From: Pseudomonas sp. UBA4617 | GTDB taxonomy: Bacteria; Pseudomonadota; Gammaproteobacteria; Pseudomonadales; Pseudomonadaceae | Direction of reading: 5' to 3' | NCBI RefSeq assembly: GCF_002386445.1 | Contig: NZ_DGIR01000005.1 | Location: 95,188 to 159,187, forward strand | Length of the DNA: 64,000 bases | Shown here: positions 41,568-51,394 of the stretch, piece after piece | Numbering within the stretch: the first letter of the stretch is position 1 | Layout: the number at the start of each line of letters is the position of its first letter | Notes under the pieces: model-generated | Told to the model about the DNA's origin: nothing | The model's database searches: none | The model's input: only the letters and a program-made list of their open reading frames with translations | Translations under genes and position numbers: made by a program

Positions 41568-41582
41568 TTTCGCGCAGCAACG

Positions 41583-41618
41583 AAAACCCCGACATGGCTG
41601 CACGCCAGTCGGGGTTTT
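41583..41618. terminator. Bidirectional terminator between the SlyB-like gene and nhaA
   Basis: Stem AAAACCCCGAC/GTCGGGGTTTT (41583-41593 and 41608-41618), with a T-run on each side. The genes are convergent. Confidence 0.82.
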
Positions 41619-41634
41619 TCATGTAGTGGCCAGG

Positions 41635-42810
41635 TCAGCCTGCGCTGGGCTTGCGGCTGGCCATGGCGGTTACGGCGTAGCCGAGAACAGCAGCAAGGAA
41701 CGAACCGGTAAGAATACCCATGCGGTCCATTCCGGCGTATTCACTGCTGCCTGGCACGAAGGCCAGGGAACCAACGAACAGGCTCATGGTGAAGCCGATG
41801 CCGCACAGGATCGCCACGCCCAGCAACTGCCCCCAACCGGCGCCTGCTGGCAACGTAGCCAGGCGCAGTTTGACGGCGACCCAGGTCAGGCCGAAGACCC
41901 CGACGGTCTTGCCCAGCAGCAACCCGACGGCAATGCCCAGCGGCACCGGGTGGGTGAAGCTGTCTACGGTCATGCCAGCCAGCGAAACACCGGCATTGGC
42001 AAAGGCGAACAATGGCAGGATGGCATAGGCGACCCACGGGTGCAGGGCATGTTCCAGAGCGTGCGATGGCGAGCGTTCGCCATGGCCAGTGCGCAGCGGG
42101 ATGCACAGCGCCAGGGCAACGCCAGCCAGCGTGGCGTGCACGCCGCTCTTGAGCACGCAGACCCACAGGACCAGACCCACGATCATGTAAGGCCCCAGCT
42201 TGACCACGCCAAGCCGGTTCATCGCCACCAATACCACCAGGCACGCCGCTGCCAGCAGCAGCGACACGCTCGACAGGGTGCCCGAATAGAACAGCGCGAT
42301 AACGATGATCGCACCCAGGTCATCGATGATTGCCAAGGTCATCAGGAACAGTTTCAGCGATACCGGCACGCGCTTGCCCAGCAGGGCCAGCACACCAAGA
42401 GCGAAGGCGATGTCGGTAGCGGTGGGGATTGCCCAGCCGGCCACTGCTGGCGGGTTATCACGGTTGATGAACCAGTAGATCAATGCCGGTACCACCATGC
42501 CGCCCACGGCGGCGGTAGCCGGCAGGATCACCTGGGACGGTCTGGACAGGTGGCCGTCGACCACTTCGCGCTTGACCTCCAGGCCAATGAGCAGGAAGAA
42601 CAGCGCCATCAGGCCGTCGTTGATCCACAACAGCAGCGGCTTGGCGATCTGCAAAGCGCCGACCTGAACGGCGACGGGCACGTCGAGCAGGCCGCTGTAC
42701 AGGTAGGACAGCGGCGAGTTGTTGATGATCAGGGCCAGTACGGCCGCGGCGATCAGCAGCAGGCCGCTGGCGGCTTCGAGCTGCAGGAAACGGGTTAACA
42801 GGCTACGCAC
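41635..42810 (-). CDS. nhaA: Na+/H+ antiporter NhaA
   Basis: A 391-residue inner-membrane antiporter with about 12 helices. The ion-binding Asp residues are visible in PTATDIAFALG and AIIDDLGAII (D133/D163/D164 type), and the pH-sensor region GLMALFFLLIGLEVKREVVDG. The start is a GTG (42808-42810) with GGAGAG nine bases upstream. It exports sodium in exchange for protons and helps in alkaline and saline conditions. The AT-rich region before it probably holds its promoter. Confidence 0.95.
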   Translation of the reverse strand: MRSLLTRFLQLEAASGLLLIAAAVLALIINNSPLSYLYSGLLDVPVAVQVGALQIAKPLLLWINDGLMALFFLLIGLEVKREVVDGHLSRPSQVILPATAAVGGMVVPALIYWFINRDNPPAVAGWAIPTATDIAFALGVLALLGKRVPVSLKLFLMTLAIIDDLGAIIVIALFYSGTLSSVSLLLAAACLVVLVAMNRLGVVKLGPYMIVGLVLWVCVLKSGVHATLAGVALALCIPLRTGHGERSPSHALEHALHPWVAYAILPLFAFANAGVSLAGMTVDSFTHPVPLGIAVGLLLGKTVGVFGLTWVAVKLRLATLPAGAGWGQLLGVAILCGIGFTMSLFVGSLAFVPGSSEYAGMDRMGILTGSFLAAVLGYAVTAMASRKPSAG

Positions 42811-43006
42811 GGGCTATGGGCTCTCCATGGGCAGTTACGGATGGAACGGGCGTACACCCTAGCCTGTGAAGATATGCTTTCAAACAAAAACTATATTCTT
42901 TTTTGTTATATGTTGTTGCTGGGCTGGGCTGGAGGAAGCCTAGATGCAGAATGGGAAAGATGGAGTAGGGGAAATCTGATGGTTTTCGGATTTCTCTGGC
43001 GTTTAT

Positions 43007-43043
43007 GAGGGCGTTTTCGCGGTTTGCCTGAGAAAACGCCCTC
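43007..43043. repeat. 12-bp perfect inverted repeat in the nhaA upstream region
   Basis: GAGGGCGTTTTC (43007-43018) and GAAAACGCCCTC (43032-43043), 13-base loop. It lies 15 bases after the stop of the oxidoreductase gene (minus strand) and could act as its 3' hairpin, though no U-tract follows. The rest of the 248-base gap to nhaA is AT-rich with AACAAAAA/TTTTTGTT arms at about 42883-42906. Confidence 0.5.
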
Positions 43044-43058
43044 GTAGGCCGGGAGTGG

Positions 43059-44666
43059 TCAGAGGCCGAGCATATCCCGCGCCACCGCCTCGGCAATGCG
43101 AATACCATCGACACCTGCCGACAGGATCCCACCCGCATACCCGGCCCCTTCACCCGCCGGGAACAGACCCTTGAGGTTCAGGCTCTGGAAGTCATCACCG
43201 CGAGTGATGCGCAACGGCGACGAGGTGCGTGTCTCGATCCCGGTCAACACCGCATCGTGCAGGTTGTAGCCCTTGATCTGCCGGTCGAATGCCGGCAATG
43301 CCTCGCGGATCGCTTCGATGGCGAAGGCCGGCAGGCTCGGCGCCAGGTCGCCCAGGGTCACGCCCGGCTTGTAGGATGGCTCGACACTGCCCAGCGCAGT
43401 CGATGGCCGGCCGGCGACGAAGTCACCCACCAGTTGCGCCGGGGCCTGATAGTTGCTGCCGCCCATCACATAGGCGTGGGCTTCCAGGCGCTCCTGCAGC
43501 TCGATGCCGGCCAGCGGGCCGCCGGGGTAGTCGCGCTCAGGGTCGATACCAACGACGATCCCGGAGTTGGCGTTGCGCTCGTTACGCGAGTACTGGCTCA
43601 TGCCGTTGGTCACCACCCGGCCTGGCTCGCTGGTGGCAGCGACCACGGTGCCACCTGGGCACATGCAGAAGCTGTACACCGAGCGGCCATTGCTGGCGTG
43701 ATAGACCAACTTGTAATCGGCGGCGCCGAGTTTCGGGTGACCGGCGTATTTGCCCAGGCGCGCCTTGTCGATCAGCGTTTGCGGGTGCTCGATACGGAAG
43801 CCCACCGAAAACGGCTTGGCTTCCATGTACACGCCCTTGGCGTGCAGCATGCGGAAGGTATCGCGGGCACTGTGACCCAGGGCCAGCACCACGTGGCGTG
43901 AGTGCAACTGCTCGCCGCTTTCCAGCACCACGCCGGTCAGTTGGCCATCTTCGATCAGCAGGTCGGTGACCTTCTGCTGAAAGCGTACTTCAGCGCCCAG
44001 GGCGATCATGTCCTGGCGCATCTGCTCGACCATGCCGGTCAGGCGGAAGGTGCCGATGTGCGGCTTGTTGATGTACAGGATTTCGTCCGGCGCACCGGCC
44101 TTGACGAATTCTTCCAGCACTTTGCGGCCGTGGTGTTGCGGGTCCTTGATCTGGCTGTACAGCTTGCCATCGGAGAAGGTGCCGGCGCCGCCTTCGCCGA
44201 ACTGCACGTTGGACTCGGGGTTGAGCACGCTCTTGCGCCACAGGCCCCAGGTGTCCTTGGTGCGTTGGCGCACTTCCTTGCCGCGTTCGAGGATGATCGG
44301 CTTGAAGCCCATCTGGGCCAGCAGCAGGCCGGCGAAGATGCCGCATGGGCCGAAGCCGACCACGATCGGGCGCTCCTGCAGGTTGGCCGGGGCCTGGCCG
44401 ACGAACTTGTAGGTCACGTCAGGCGCCGGGCCAATGTTGCGATCGTCGGCGAACTTGTTGAGCAGTTCGGCTTCGTTGCTGGCTTCCAGGTCGATGGTGT
44501 AGATGAACAGCAGTTCGCTGTTCTTCTTGCGCGCATCGTAGCTGCGCTTGAACAGGTTGAAGCTGAGCAGTTGCTCGTCGCGGATGCCCAGGCGCTGGAC
44601 GATGGCTTCACGCAGGGCTTCGTCGGGATGGTCCAGGGGCAGCTTCAGTTCGGTGATTCGTAGCAT
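43059..44666 (-). CDS. FAD-dependent oxidoreductase
   Basis: A 535-residue flavoprotein. An N-terminal ferredoxin-like domain (about 1-90) is followed by the Rossmann GxGxxG-type loop VVGFGPCGIFAGLLLAQMG. GGAGTFSDGKLYSQIKDP is a signature of this class of NAD(P)/FAD proteins, and GEGAGYAGGILSAGVDG a C-terminal FAD motif. It resembles proteins annotated as uncharacterised FAD-dependent dehydrogenases, with geranylgeranyl-reductase-like similarity. Substrate is unknown. ATG at 44666 begins the conserved MLRITELKLPLDHP; an upstream in-frame ATG at 44690 is possible. It stands alone, divergent from nothing, with a lipoprotein gene upstream. Confidence 0.85.
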   Translation of the reverse strand: MLRITELKLPLDHPDEALREAIVQRLGIRDEQLLSFNLFKRSYDARKKNSELLFIYTIDLEASNEAELLNKFADDRNIGPAPDVTYKFVGQAPANLQERPIVVGFGPCGIFAGLLLAQMGFKPIILERGKEVRQRTKDTWGLWRKSVLNPESNVQFGEGGAGTFSDGKLYSQIKDPQHHGRKVLEEFVKAGAPDEILYINKPHIGTFRLTGMVEQMRQDMIALGAEVRFQQKVTDLLIEDGQLTGVVLESGEQLHSRHVVLALGHSARDTFRMLHAKGVYMEAKPFSVGFRIEHPQTLIDKARLGKYAGHPKLGAADYKLVYHASNGRSVYSFCMCPGGTVVAATSEPGRVVTNGMSQYSRNERNANSGIVVGIDPERDYPGGPLAGIELQERLEAHAYVMGGSNYQAPAQLVGDFVAGRPSTALGSVEPSYKPGVTLGDLAPSLPAFAIEAIREALPAFDRQIKGYNLHDAVLTGIETRTSSPLRITRGDDFQSLNLKGLFPAGEGAGYAGGILSAGVDGIRIAEAVARDMLGL

Positions 44667-44769
44667 GGCAGGGTCCAGTATCCCGGCCATGGGCGGCCGG
44701 CGGCTTTACACAAACCGCCAAGTATAAGCTGTTCGCCGCCCCGACTGGCAGGATAAAAGCACCCGGCGA

Positions 44770-45444
44770 TCAGTTGTCGCGCGCACCACCGAAGTAACCG
44801 CAGCCGCGCAGGGTCTGGCCGTCGATGCGCAATTCGGCGCGCAGGTGACGCACGGCGCCAGTGGCGCCATCGAGGCAGCGTTGCGGGGCGACCCACAGTT
44901 CAACGTGCTGGCTGTTGGCTTCACTCGTCAGGGTCAGGCCGCCGCCGGGCACTTCTTCTTCGAGGAATGGCAGGGGCAGCGGGTCCTTGCCGACGCGGTT
45001 GAGCACCATGCCCTTGCCGCTGGCCTTGATGTCCCATTCCGGTTCGTGGCCGCTGGCGCGCAGCGTCAGCTGCTTGAAGTTGGGGTCTTCACAGGCGCGG
45101 GTGGAAGGTTCCAGGCGGTACAGTTGGCGCACTTCGAGCTGGCCGTCGTTGCTCGCCTGCTTGCTGCCGGTGAGGCGCCCACGGACGTCGGCGAACAGCT
45201 TGTCGTTGGCGTCCTTGGCCAGGTTTGCAGCCTCTTGCAGGACACCGGTAGCAGCAACGTCGTTGATCACGAAGGTACGGTTTTCAGTGCATGGTTTGAA
45301 CAGCAACTGGCCACCAGCGGCGCGCAGTTCACCCTGCATGCGTGTGGTGCCGATGTTCGGGTCGCTGGGGGCGGCGGCCATGAACTGGCAACCACCGAAC
45401 AGGGGCAGCAGGGCACTGAGCAGCAGGGTAGGGGTGAGGCGCAT
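44770..45444 (-). CDS. Lipoprotein of the COG3650 type
   Basis: A 224-residue lipoprotein with lipobox FGGC (Cys 19). Two similar parts are visible: LRAAGGQLLFKPCTENRTFVI (about 40-60, opacity/META-like start) and a C-terminal half with ASGHEPEWDIKASGKGMVLNR and LWVAPQRCLDGATGAVRHLRAEL, which is typical for COG3650-type proteins with a META/NlpE-like strand pattern. Two Cys pairs are possible (CTEN/CEDP and CLDG/CGYF). Envelope location is clear; role is unknown. Start 45444. 104 bases separate it from the oxidoreductase gene. Confidence 0.8.
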   Translation of the reverse strand: MRLTPTLLLSALLPLFGGCQFMAAAPSDPNIGTTRMQGELRAAGGQLLFKPCTENRTFVINDVAATGVLQEAANLAKDANDKLFADVRGRLTGSKQASNDGQLEVRQLYRLEPSTRACEDPNFKQLTLRASGHEPEWDIKASGKGMVLNRVGKDPLPLPFLEEEVPGGGLTLTSEANSQHVELWVAPQRCLDGATGAVRHLRAELRIDGQTLRGCGYFGGARDN

Positions 45445-45571
45445 GGGACGGGCTCCGCAGAATCTTTGCCAAAGAGCTGGCCACGTTACTCAGGCTGGCG
45501 GCTGATCTCAAGCTAATGGTTGCCTGTGCCGGCCTCTTGCGGATGCAGGCATTACATGCCTGGCAGGCATG

Positions 45572-45595
45572 AAAAAGGGCCCGAAGGCCCTTTTT
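45572..45595 (-). terminator. Terminator of the liv operon
   Basis: AAAAAGGGCC-CGAA-GGCCCTTTTT: GGGCC/GGCCC core with a 4-base loop, T-run in both directions. It follows livF on the minus strand, four bases after its stop. Confidence 0.85.
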
Positions 45596-45599
45596 CCGA

Positions 45600-46301
45600 T
45601 CATCCCCCCAGGTACGCGTCGCGCACCTTCGGGTCGGTCAGCAGTGCTTCACCGGTCCCCTGCATCACCACTCGGCCGTTTTCCAGCACGTACGCCCGGT
45701 CTGCGATCTTCAGCGCCTGGTTGGCGTTCTGCTCCACCAGGAACACGGTCACGCCATCACGGCGCAGCTGTTCGATGATGTCGAAGATCTGTTGGATGAT
45801 GATTGGCGCAAGGCCCAGCGAAGGCTCGTCAAGCAGCAGCAGCTTGGGCTTGCTCATCAGTGCCCGGCCAATGGCGAGCATCTGCTGCTCGCCACCGGAC
45901 ATGGTGCCGCCCCGCTGGATATAACGCTCCTTCAGGCGCGGGAACAGTTGCAACACTTTGTCCAGCTGCTCCTGGTAATCGCCCTTGTCGGTGAAGAATC
46001 CACCCATCGCCAGGTTTTCCTCGACAGTCAGGCGCGAGAACACGCGGCGGCCTTCCGGCACCACCGCGATGCTCTTGCGCATGATGTGCGAGGACGGCTG
46101 GCCGACCAGTTCTTCGCCCAGGTACTTGATGCTGCCGCTGTGCGCCTGCGGCGAGCCGCACAGGGTCATCAGCAAGGTCGACTTGCCGGCACCGTTGGCA
46201 CCGATCAGGGTGACGATCTCGCCCTGGTTGATTTCCACATTGACGCTGTGCAGCGCCTGGATCTTGCCGTAGAAGGTGGAAACGTTCTCGAACTTCAGCA
46301 T
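45600..46301 (-). CDS. livF: Branched-chain amino-acid ABC transporter ATPase LivF
   Basis: A 233-residue ABC ATPase. Walker A is GANGAGKSTLL, the signature is MSGGEQQML, Walker B LLLLDEPSLGLAP, and the H-loop follows in VFLVEQN. It pairs with LivG to drive LivHM. Start at 46301 is directly beside the livG stop at 46302. Last gene of the operon before its terminator. Confidence 0.96.
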   Translation of the reverse strand: MLKFENVSTFYGKIQALHSVNVEINQGEIVTLIGANGAGKSTLLMTLCGSPQAHSGSIKYLGEELVGQPSSHIMRKSIAVVPEGRRVFSRLTVEENLAMGGFFTDKGDYQEQLDKVLQLFPRLKERYIQRGGTMSGGEQQMLAIGRALMSKPKLLLLDEPSLGLAPIIIQQIFDIIEQLRRDGVTVFLVEQNANQALKIADRAYVLENGRVVMQGTGEALLTDPKVRDAYLGG

Positions 46302-47069
46302 TTACGCTTCCCCCAGGTAGGCTTTGATCACATCAGGGTTGTCGCGGATCTCTTCCGGCGTGCCATGGGCCAGGGGGGTGCCCTGGTTGATCACCACGAT
46401 ATGGTCGGAAATGCTCATCACCAGTTTCATGTCGTGCTCGATCAGCAGCACGGTGACGTTGTGCGACTCACGCAGGTAGGCGATCAGAGCCTTGAGGTCT
46501 TCGGTTTCCTTCGGGTTCAGGCCCGCTGCCGGTTCGTCGAGCATGATGATGCGCGGCTGGGTCATCATGCAGCGGGCGATTTCCAGGCGGCGTTGCTGGC
46601 CGTAGGCGAGGGTGCCGGCGGTACGGTTGGCGAATTCGGTCAAGGCGACCTTTTCCAGCCAGTACTGTGCGCGTTCCATGGCCTCCTTCTCGCTGCGGCG
46701 GAAGCTCGGGGTCTTGAACAGGCCGGCGAAGAAGTTGGTGTTCAGGTGGCGGTGCTGGGCGATCAGCAGATTTTCCAGTGCGGTCATTTCCTTGAACAGG
46801 CGCACGTTCTGGAAGGTCCGCACCACGCCCTTGCGGGCGATCTGGTGGCCGGCCAGGCCCTGGATCGGCTGGCCATCGAGCAGGATGGTGCCGCCGCTGG
46901 GCTTGTAGAAGCCGGTCAGGCAGTTGAATACAGTGGTCTTGCCGGCACCGTTCGGGCCGATCAGTGCCACCACCTGTTTCTCCTTGACGGTCAGGCCCAC
47001 GCCGTTGACCGCCAACAAGCCGCCGAAGCGCATGCTCAGGCCGCTGACTTGCAGAATTTCACGGCTCAT
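46302..47069 (-). CDS. livG: Branched-chain amino-acid ABC transporter ATPase LivG
   Basis: A 255-residue ABC ATPase with Walker A GPNGAGKTTVFNCLTG, signature LAYGQQRRLEIARCM and Walker B IIMLDEPAAGLNPKE; H-loop in LLIEHDMKLV. The Liv-type signature LAYGQ (instead of LSGGQ) is normal for LivG. ATG at 47069 overlaps the livM stop by four bases. Confidence 0.96.
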   Translation of the reverse strand: MSREILQVSGLSMRFGGLLAVNGVGLTVKEKQVVALIGPNGAGKTTVFNCLTGFYKPSGGTILLDGQPIQGLAGHQIARKGVVRTFQNVRLFKEMTALENLLIAQHRHLNTNFFAGLFKTPSFRRSEKEAMERAQYWLEKVALTEFANRTAGTLAYGQQRRLEIARCMMTQPRIIMLDEPAAGLNPKETEDLKALIAYLRESHNVTVLLIEHDMKLVMSISDHIVVINQGTPLAHGTPEEIRDNPDVIKAYLGEA

Positions 47070-48318
47070 CGATGCAGCTCCATGTGTGGTCGTTGCATAG
47101 GCAGCAAGCCTTGCGGACGCCAGATCATCATCAACACCATCAGCGCACCGAACATCAGCATCCGGTATTCGCTGAACTCACGCATCAGCTCGGGCAGCAG
47201 GATCATCACGATGGCCGCGAGAATCACGCCCAGCTGCGAGCCCATGCCGCCGAGCACGACGATGGCGAGGATGATCGCCGACTCGATGAAGGTGAACGAC
47301 TCCGGGGTCACCAGACCTTGGCGCGCGGCGAAGAAGCTGCCGGCGAAACCGGCGAAGCAGGCACCCAGGGTGAACGCCGAAAGCTTGATCACGGTTGGGT
47401 TCAGGCCCAACGCACGGCAGGCGATCTCGTCTTCGCGCAGGGCTTCCCAGGCGCGGCCGATCGGCATGCGCAGCAGGCGGTTGATCACGAACAGCGCCAG
47501 CAGGGCCAGCAGCAGGGCCACCAGATAGAGGAAGATGACCTTGTTGATCGAGTTGTATTCCAGCCCGAAGAACTCATGGAAGGTCTGCATGCCCTCGGCG
47601 GCACGGCGTTCGAAGGTCAGGCCGAAGAACTCCGGCTTGGGGATGTTGCTGATGCCGTTGGGGCCGCCGGTCCAGTCGGTGAGGTTACGCAGGAACAGGC
47701 GGATGATCTCGCCGAAACCGAGGGTCACGATCGCCAGGTAGTCACCGCGCAGGCGCAGCACCGGGAAGCCGAGCAGGAAGCCGAAGGTAGCGGCCATCAG
47801 GCCGGCGATCGGCAGACACACCCAGAAGCTCCAGCCCAGGTAGTGCGAGAGCATCGCGTAGCTGTAGGCACCGACGGCGTAGAAACCGACGTAGCCGAGG
47901 TCGAGCAGGCCCGCCAGGCCGACCACGATGTTCAGGCCCAGGCCCAGCAACACGTAGATCAGGATCAGCGTGGCAATGTCGACCGCACCGCGCGAACCGA
48001 AGAACGGCCACACCAGCGCGGCGACGATCAGGCCCAGGATGACGTAGCGCTGGGTCTTCGGCAGGGTCAGGTAGTTGCTGACGGCCGGCGGGATCAGCTT
48101 GCGATCCGAACGGCGGCCCATCACCGCGCTCCACTGCTTGTCGAACAGCACGCGCAGGAACATCAACACCGAACACACGGCGATGATACTGATGGTGAAC
48201 GAACCCTGGCTGTGCACCGCCAGGCTGATGCCGTCGATGCTCAGTTTCAGGCCCAGCACCGGGAAGGCCACGGCCCAGACCAGCAAGGCGCTGAAGAACG
48301 CCTGTTTGAGATTTCTGT

Positions 48319-48322
<4 letters not shown>
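47066..48322 (-). CDS. livM: Branched-chain amino-acid ABC transporter permease LivM
   Basis: A 418-residue permease. The N-terminal 110 residues hold extra hydrophobic segments found in the Pseudomonas/Enterobacteria form; the core has LGLGLNIVVGLAGLLDLGYV, GFGEIIRLFLRN and REDEIACRALGLNPTVIKLSAF, the loop that contacts the ATPase. It starts at 48322, overlapping livH by four bases, and forms the channel with LivH. Confidence 0.95.
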
Positions 48323-49242
<920 letters not shown>

Positions 49243-49378
49243 TACAGCGCTCCTAAAAACCTGATTTGCATTTCGCTGGCGCGGGTACGGCCAGGAAACC
49301 GCGGGTGACGGTTTTAAGATTTTCAGGTGAACCCGCCCCCGGATCGCGGGGATCAGGCCCATGAACCTCGTAAAACAA

Positions 49379-49402
49379 AGCCCACTGCTCGCACAGTGGG
49401 CT
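49379..49402 (-). terminator. Hairpin between livK and livH (partial terminator)
   Basis: AGCCCACTG/CAGTGGGCT with a 6-base loop; on the minus transcript TTGTTTTAC follows. It would end part of the transcripts after livK and leave the membrane genes at a lower level, as is usual for ABC binding proteins. Confidence 0.65.
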
Positions 49403-49427
49403 CCTAGGTCAGCTATTAGTCACGCAG

Positions 49428-50543
49428 TTACTGAGGGGAGACTTCGGTCTTCGGCTTGCCGAAGTGCCATTCGTAGACCACGAACTTGAAGTCTTTCAGG
49501 TCGCCTTTGTCGTCGAACGACAGGGTACCGGTCGGGGTCTTGAAGGAACCGGCGTGGATGGCCTCTGCCACCTTCTCGGCGTCTTCGGACTTGGCTTGCT
49601 TGATACCCTGGGCGATCAGCTCCACAGCCGAGTAGGCCGGGAACACGAACGGGCCGCTTGGGTCCTTGCCGTCAGCCTTGATGGCATCGACGATGGCCTT
49701 GTTCTCGGGGTCGGCGTCGAACGACTTCGGCAGGGTCACCAGCAAGCCTTCGGAGGCGTTCTGGGCGATCTGCGAGATGGAGTCGTTACCCACACCTTCC
49801 GGGCCCATGAACTTGGCTTTCAGGCCTTTTTCCTGAGCCTGGCGCAGGATCAGGCCCAGCTCCGGGTGGTAGCCGCCGTAGTAGACGAAATCGACGTTGT
49901 TCTGCTTGAGCTTCTGGATGATCGAGGAGAAGTCCTTGTCACCGGCGTTCAGGCCTTCGAACACGGCAACCTTGGTGCCTTTCTGCTCGAGGGTCTGCTT
50001 GACCGCGGTGGCGATGCCTTCACCGTACTGTTGCTTGTCGTGCAGCACCGCGACCACCTTCGGCTTGACGTGGTCGGCGATGTAGTTCCCGGCGGCCGGG
50101 CCCTGGGCGCTGTCCAGGCCGATGGTGCGGAAGATCAGCTTGTAGCCACGGGCGGTGATTTCCGGCGAGGTGGCGGCCGGGGTGATCATGATCACGCCTT
50201 CGTCTTCGTAGATGTCGGACGCCGGTTGGGTAGAACTGGAGCACAGGTGGCCGATGACAAACTTGACGCCGTCGTTGACCACTTTGTTGGCGACTGCCAC
50301 GGCCTGTTTGGGGTCGCAGGCGTCGTCGTATTCCTTGGCTTCGAGCATCTTGCCATCGACGCCGCCCTTGGCGTTGATATCCTTGATGGCTTGCTTGGCG
50401 CCGATGAACTGCATGTCGCCGTACTGGGTCACAGGGCCGGTCTTGGGACCTGCAATCCCGATCTTGATGGTATCGGCGGCAAACGAATGGCTGGCTACCC
50501 CGGCCAGGACCATTGCGGCGAACAGCTTGGAAATCTTGATCAT
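49428..50543 (-). CDS. livK: Branched-chain amino-acid-binding periplasmic protein
   Basis: A 371-residue periplasmic type I binding protein (called braC in P. aeruginosa). A signal peptide (KLFAAMVLAGVASHSFA) is followed by ADTIKIGIAGPKTGPVTQYGD, typical of Leu/Ile/Val-binding proteins, and HLCSSSTQPASDIYEDEGVI, the ligand pocket part, plus two cysteines (DACDPKQA and LCSSS) that form a disulfide in the family. It delivers the amino acids to LivHMGF. The long upstream region has clustered palindromes. Confidence 0.95.
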   Translation of the reverse strand: MIKISKLFAAMVLAGVASHSFAADTIKIGIAGPKTGPVTQYGDMQFIGAKQAIKDINAKGGVDGKMLEAKEYDDACDPKQAVAVANKVVNDGVKFVIGHLCSSSTQPASDIYEDEGVIMITPAATSPEITARGYKLIFRTIGLDSAQGPAAGNYIADHVKPKVVAVLHDKQQYGEGIATAVKQTLEQKGTKVAVFEGLNAGDKDFSSIIQKLKQNNVDFVYYGGYHPELGLILRQAQEKGLKAKFMGPEGVGNDSISQIAQNASEGLLVTLPKSFDADPENKAIVDAIKADGKDPSGPFVFPAYSAVELIAQGIKQAKSEDAEKVAEAIHAGSFKTPTGTLSFDDKGDLKDFKFVVYEWHFGKPKTEVSPQ

Positions 50544-50896
50544 AGTGCTCCACTCATTCTGTTGTAATTCTTATAGTCCTGGCGGCCAGGGCTACAGACC
50601 GGGCGGGATTCGCGGCTGGCCATGCCAACGCGCAAGCCCACCTTCCCCCGGAACATGTCCCGGAACTGTACCGGTACAGTGTAGAGCGCTGTTCAAGCGC
50701 TTGAAAAGCGTTCGAAAAGTGCCTGTTTCCTGGGTTGTCGCTTGATCGACATAAAGATACAAAAAGGCGCCATCAATCTGCCTGTATGATCCCGCCCCAT
50801 AAAATCGGGATCGATCGACCAAATTACATATTTGAAACCGGGTTTTTCTGCAAAAATGCCGGCCTTTTTATCGATCGACTTTTGCGGAAACGGCCC
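50544..50896. promoter_or_regulatory. Divergent regulatory region with two palindromes and TCGATCGAC repeats
   Basis: No gene is seen in these 353 bases. ACTGTACCGGTACAGT (50665-50680) is a perfect 16-bp palindrome, and TTCAAGCGCTTGAA (50692-50705) a perfect 14-bp one, 11 bases later. GATCGAC recurs as TTGATCGAC (50742-50750) and TCGATCGAC (50811-50819 and 50871-50879). They lie between livK and DUF2288, so either could be controlled. Confidence 0.6.
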
Positions 50897-51208
50897 ATGA
50901 CTGATCACACAAGCACCCTCTATGCCAAACTGCTTGGCGAGACGGCAACCATCGAGTGGAAAGCACTGGAGCGTTTCTGGGCCAAAGGTGACCTGATTTG
51001 GGTCGACCCAAGCCTGGACCTGATCACCGTTGCCGAGGCGATGGCCGAGAATCGCAGCGAGATCTTCGCCAAGTGGCGTAGTGATGGCACTGTCGGCCCG
51101 GTGACTGCCGAGCAGGCTCAGGACCTGCAAAGCCGCGACCCAGAGATCTGGGCGGTGGTGGTTTCGCCGTTCATCGTGATCCAGGTGAAGCGTCCGGCCA
51201 ACGCGTGA
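50897..51208 (+). CDS. DUF2288 family protein
   Basis: A 103-residue soluble protein: TSTLYAKLLGETATIEWKAL, FWAKGDLIWVDPSLDLITVAEAMAEN and a C-terminal DPEIWAVVVSPFIVIQVK. This is the complete DUF2288 domain found in many proteobacteria and cyanobacteria; its role is unknown. ATG at 50897 follows GCGGAAACGGCCC (GGAAAC). A long frame upstream to 50735 is not coding. Divergent from livK. The next 186 bases hold no gene. Confidence 0.88.
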   Translation: MTDHTSTLYAKLLGETATIEWKALERFWAKGDLIWVDPSLDLITVAEAMAENRSEIFAKWRSDGTVGPVTAEQAQDLQSRDPEIWAVVVSPFIVIQVKRPANA

Positions 51209-51394
51209 TCATTTTTGGTGCGCGAAAATGCGCAGCAGCTCCGTTATGGTGCTCGAAGGCGCTCAGCACGGGTAGAGGTAAGTAACAATTCGGCGTGGCG
51301 GTAACAGTTTACGGGATGCGTAATGCGCACCAGTCTGCCAGGTGAAGCGCAACCGTGTAGCCAGGATAATCTTCGAACTAGCCAGGAGTGATTG

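Noticed and set aside
50665..50680. LexA box reading of the palindrome ACTGTACCGGTACAGT
   Set aside because: The half-sites CTGT and ACAG are six bases apart and not the eight that LexA needs.
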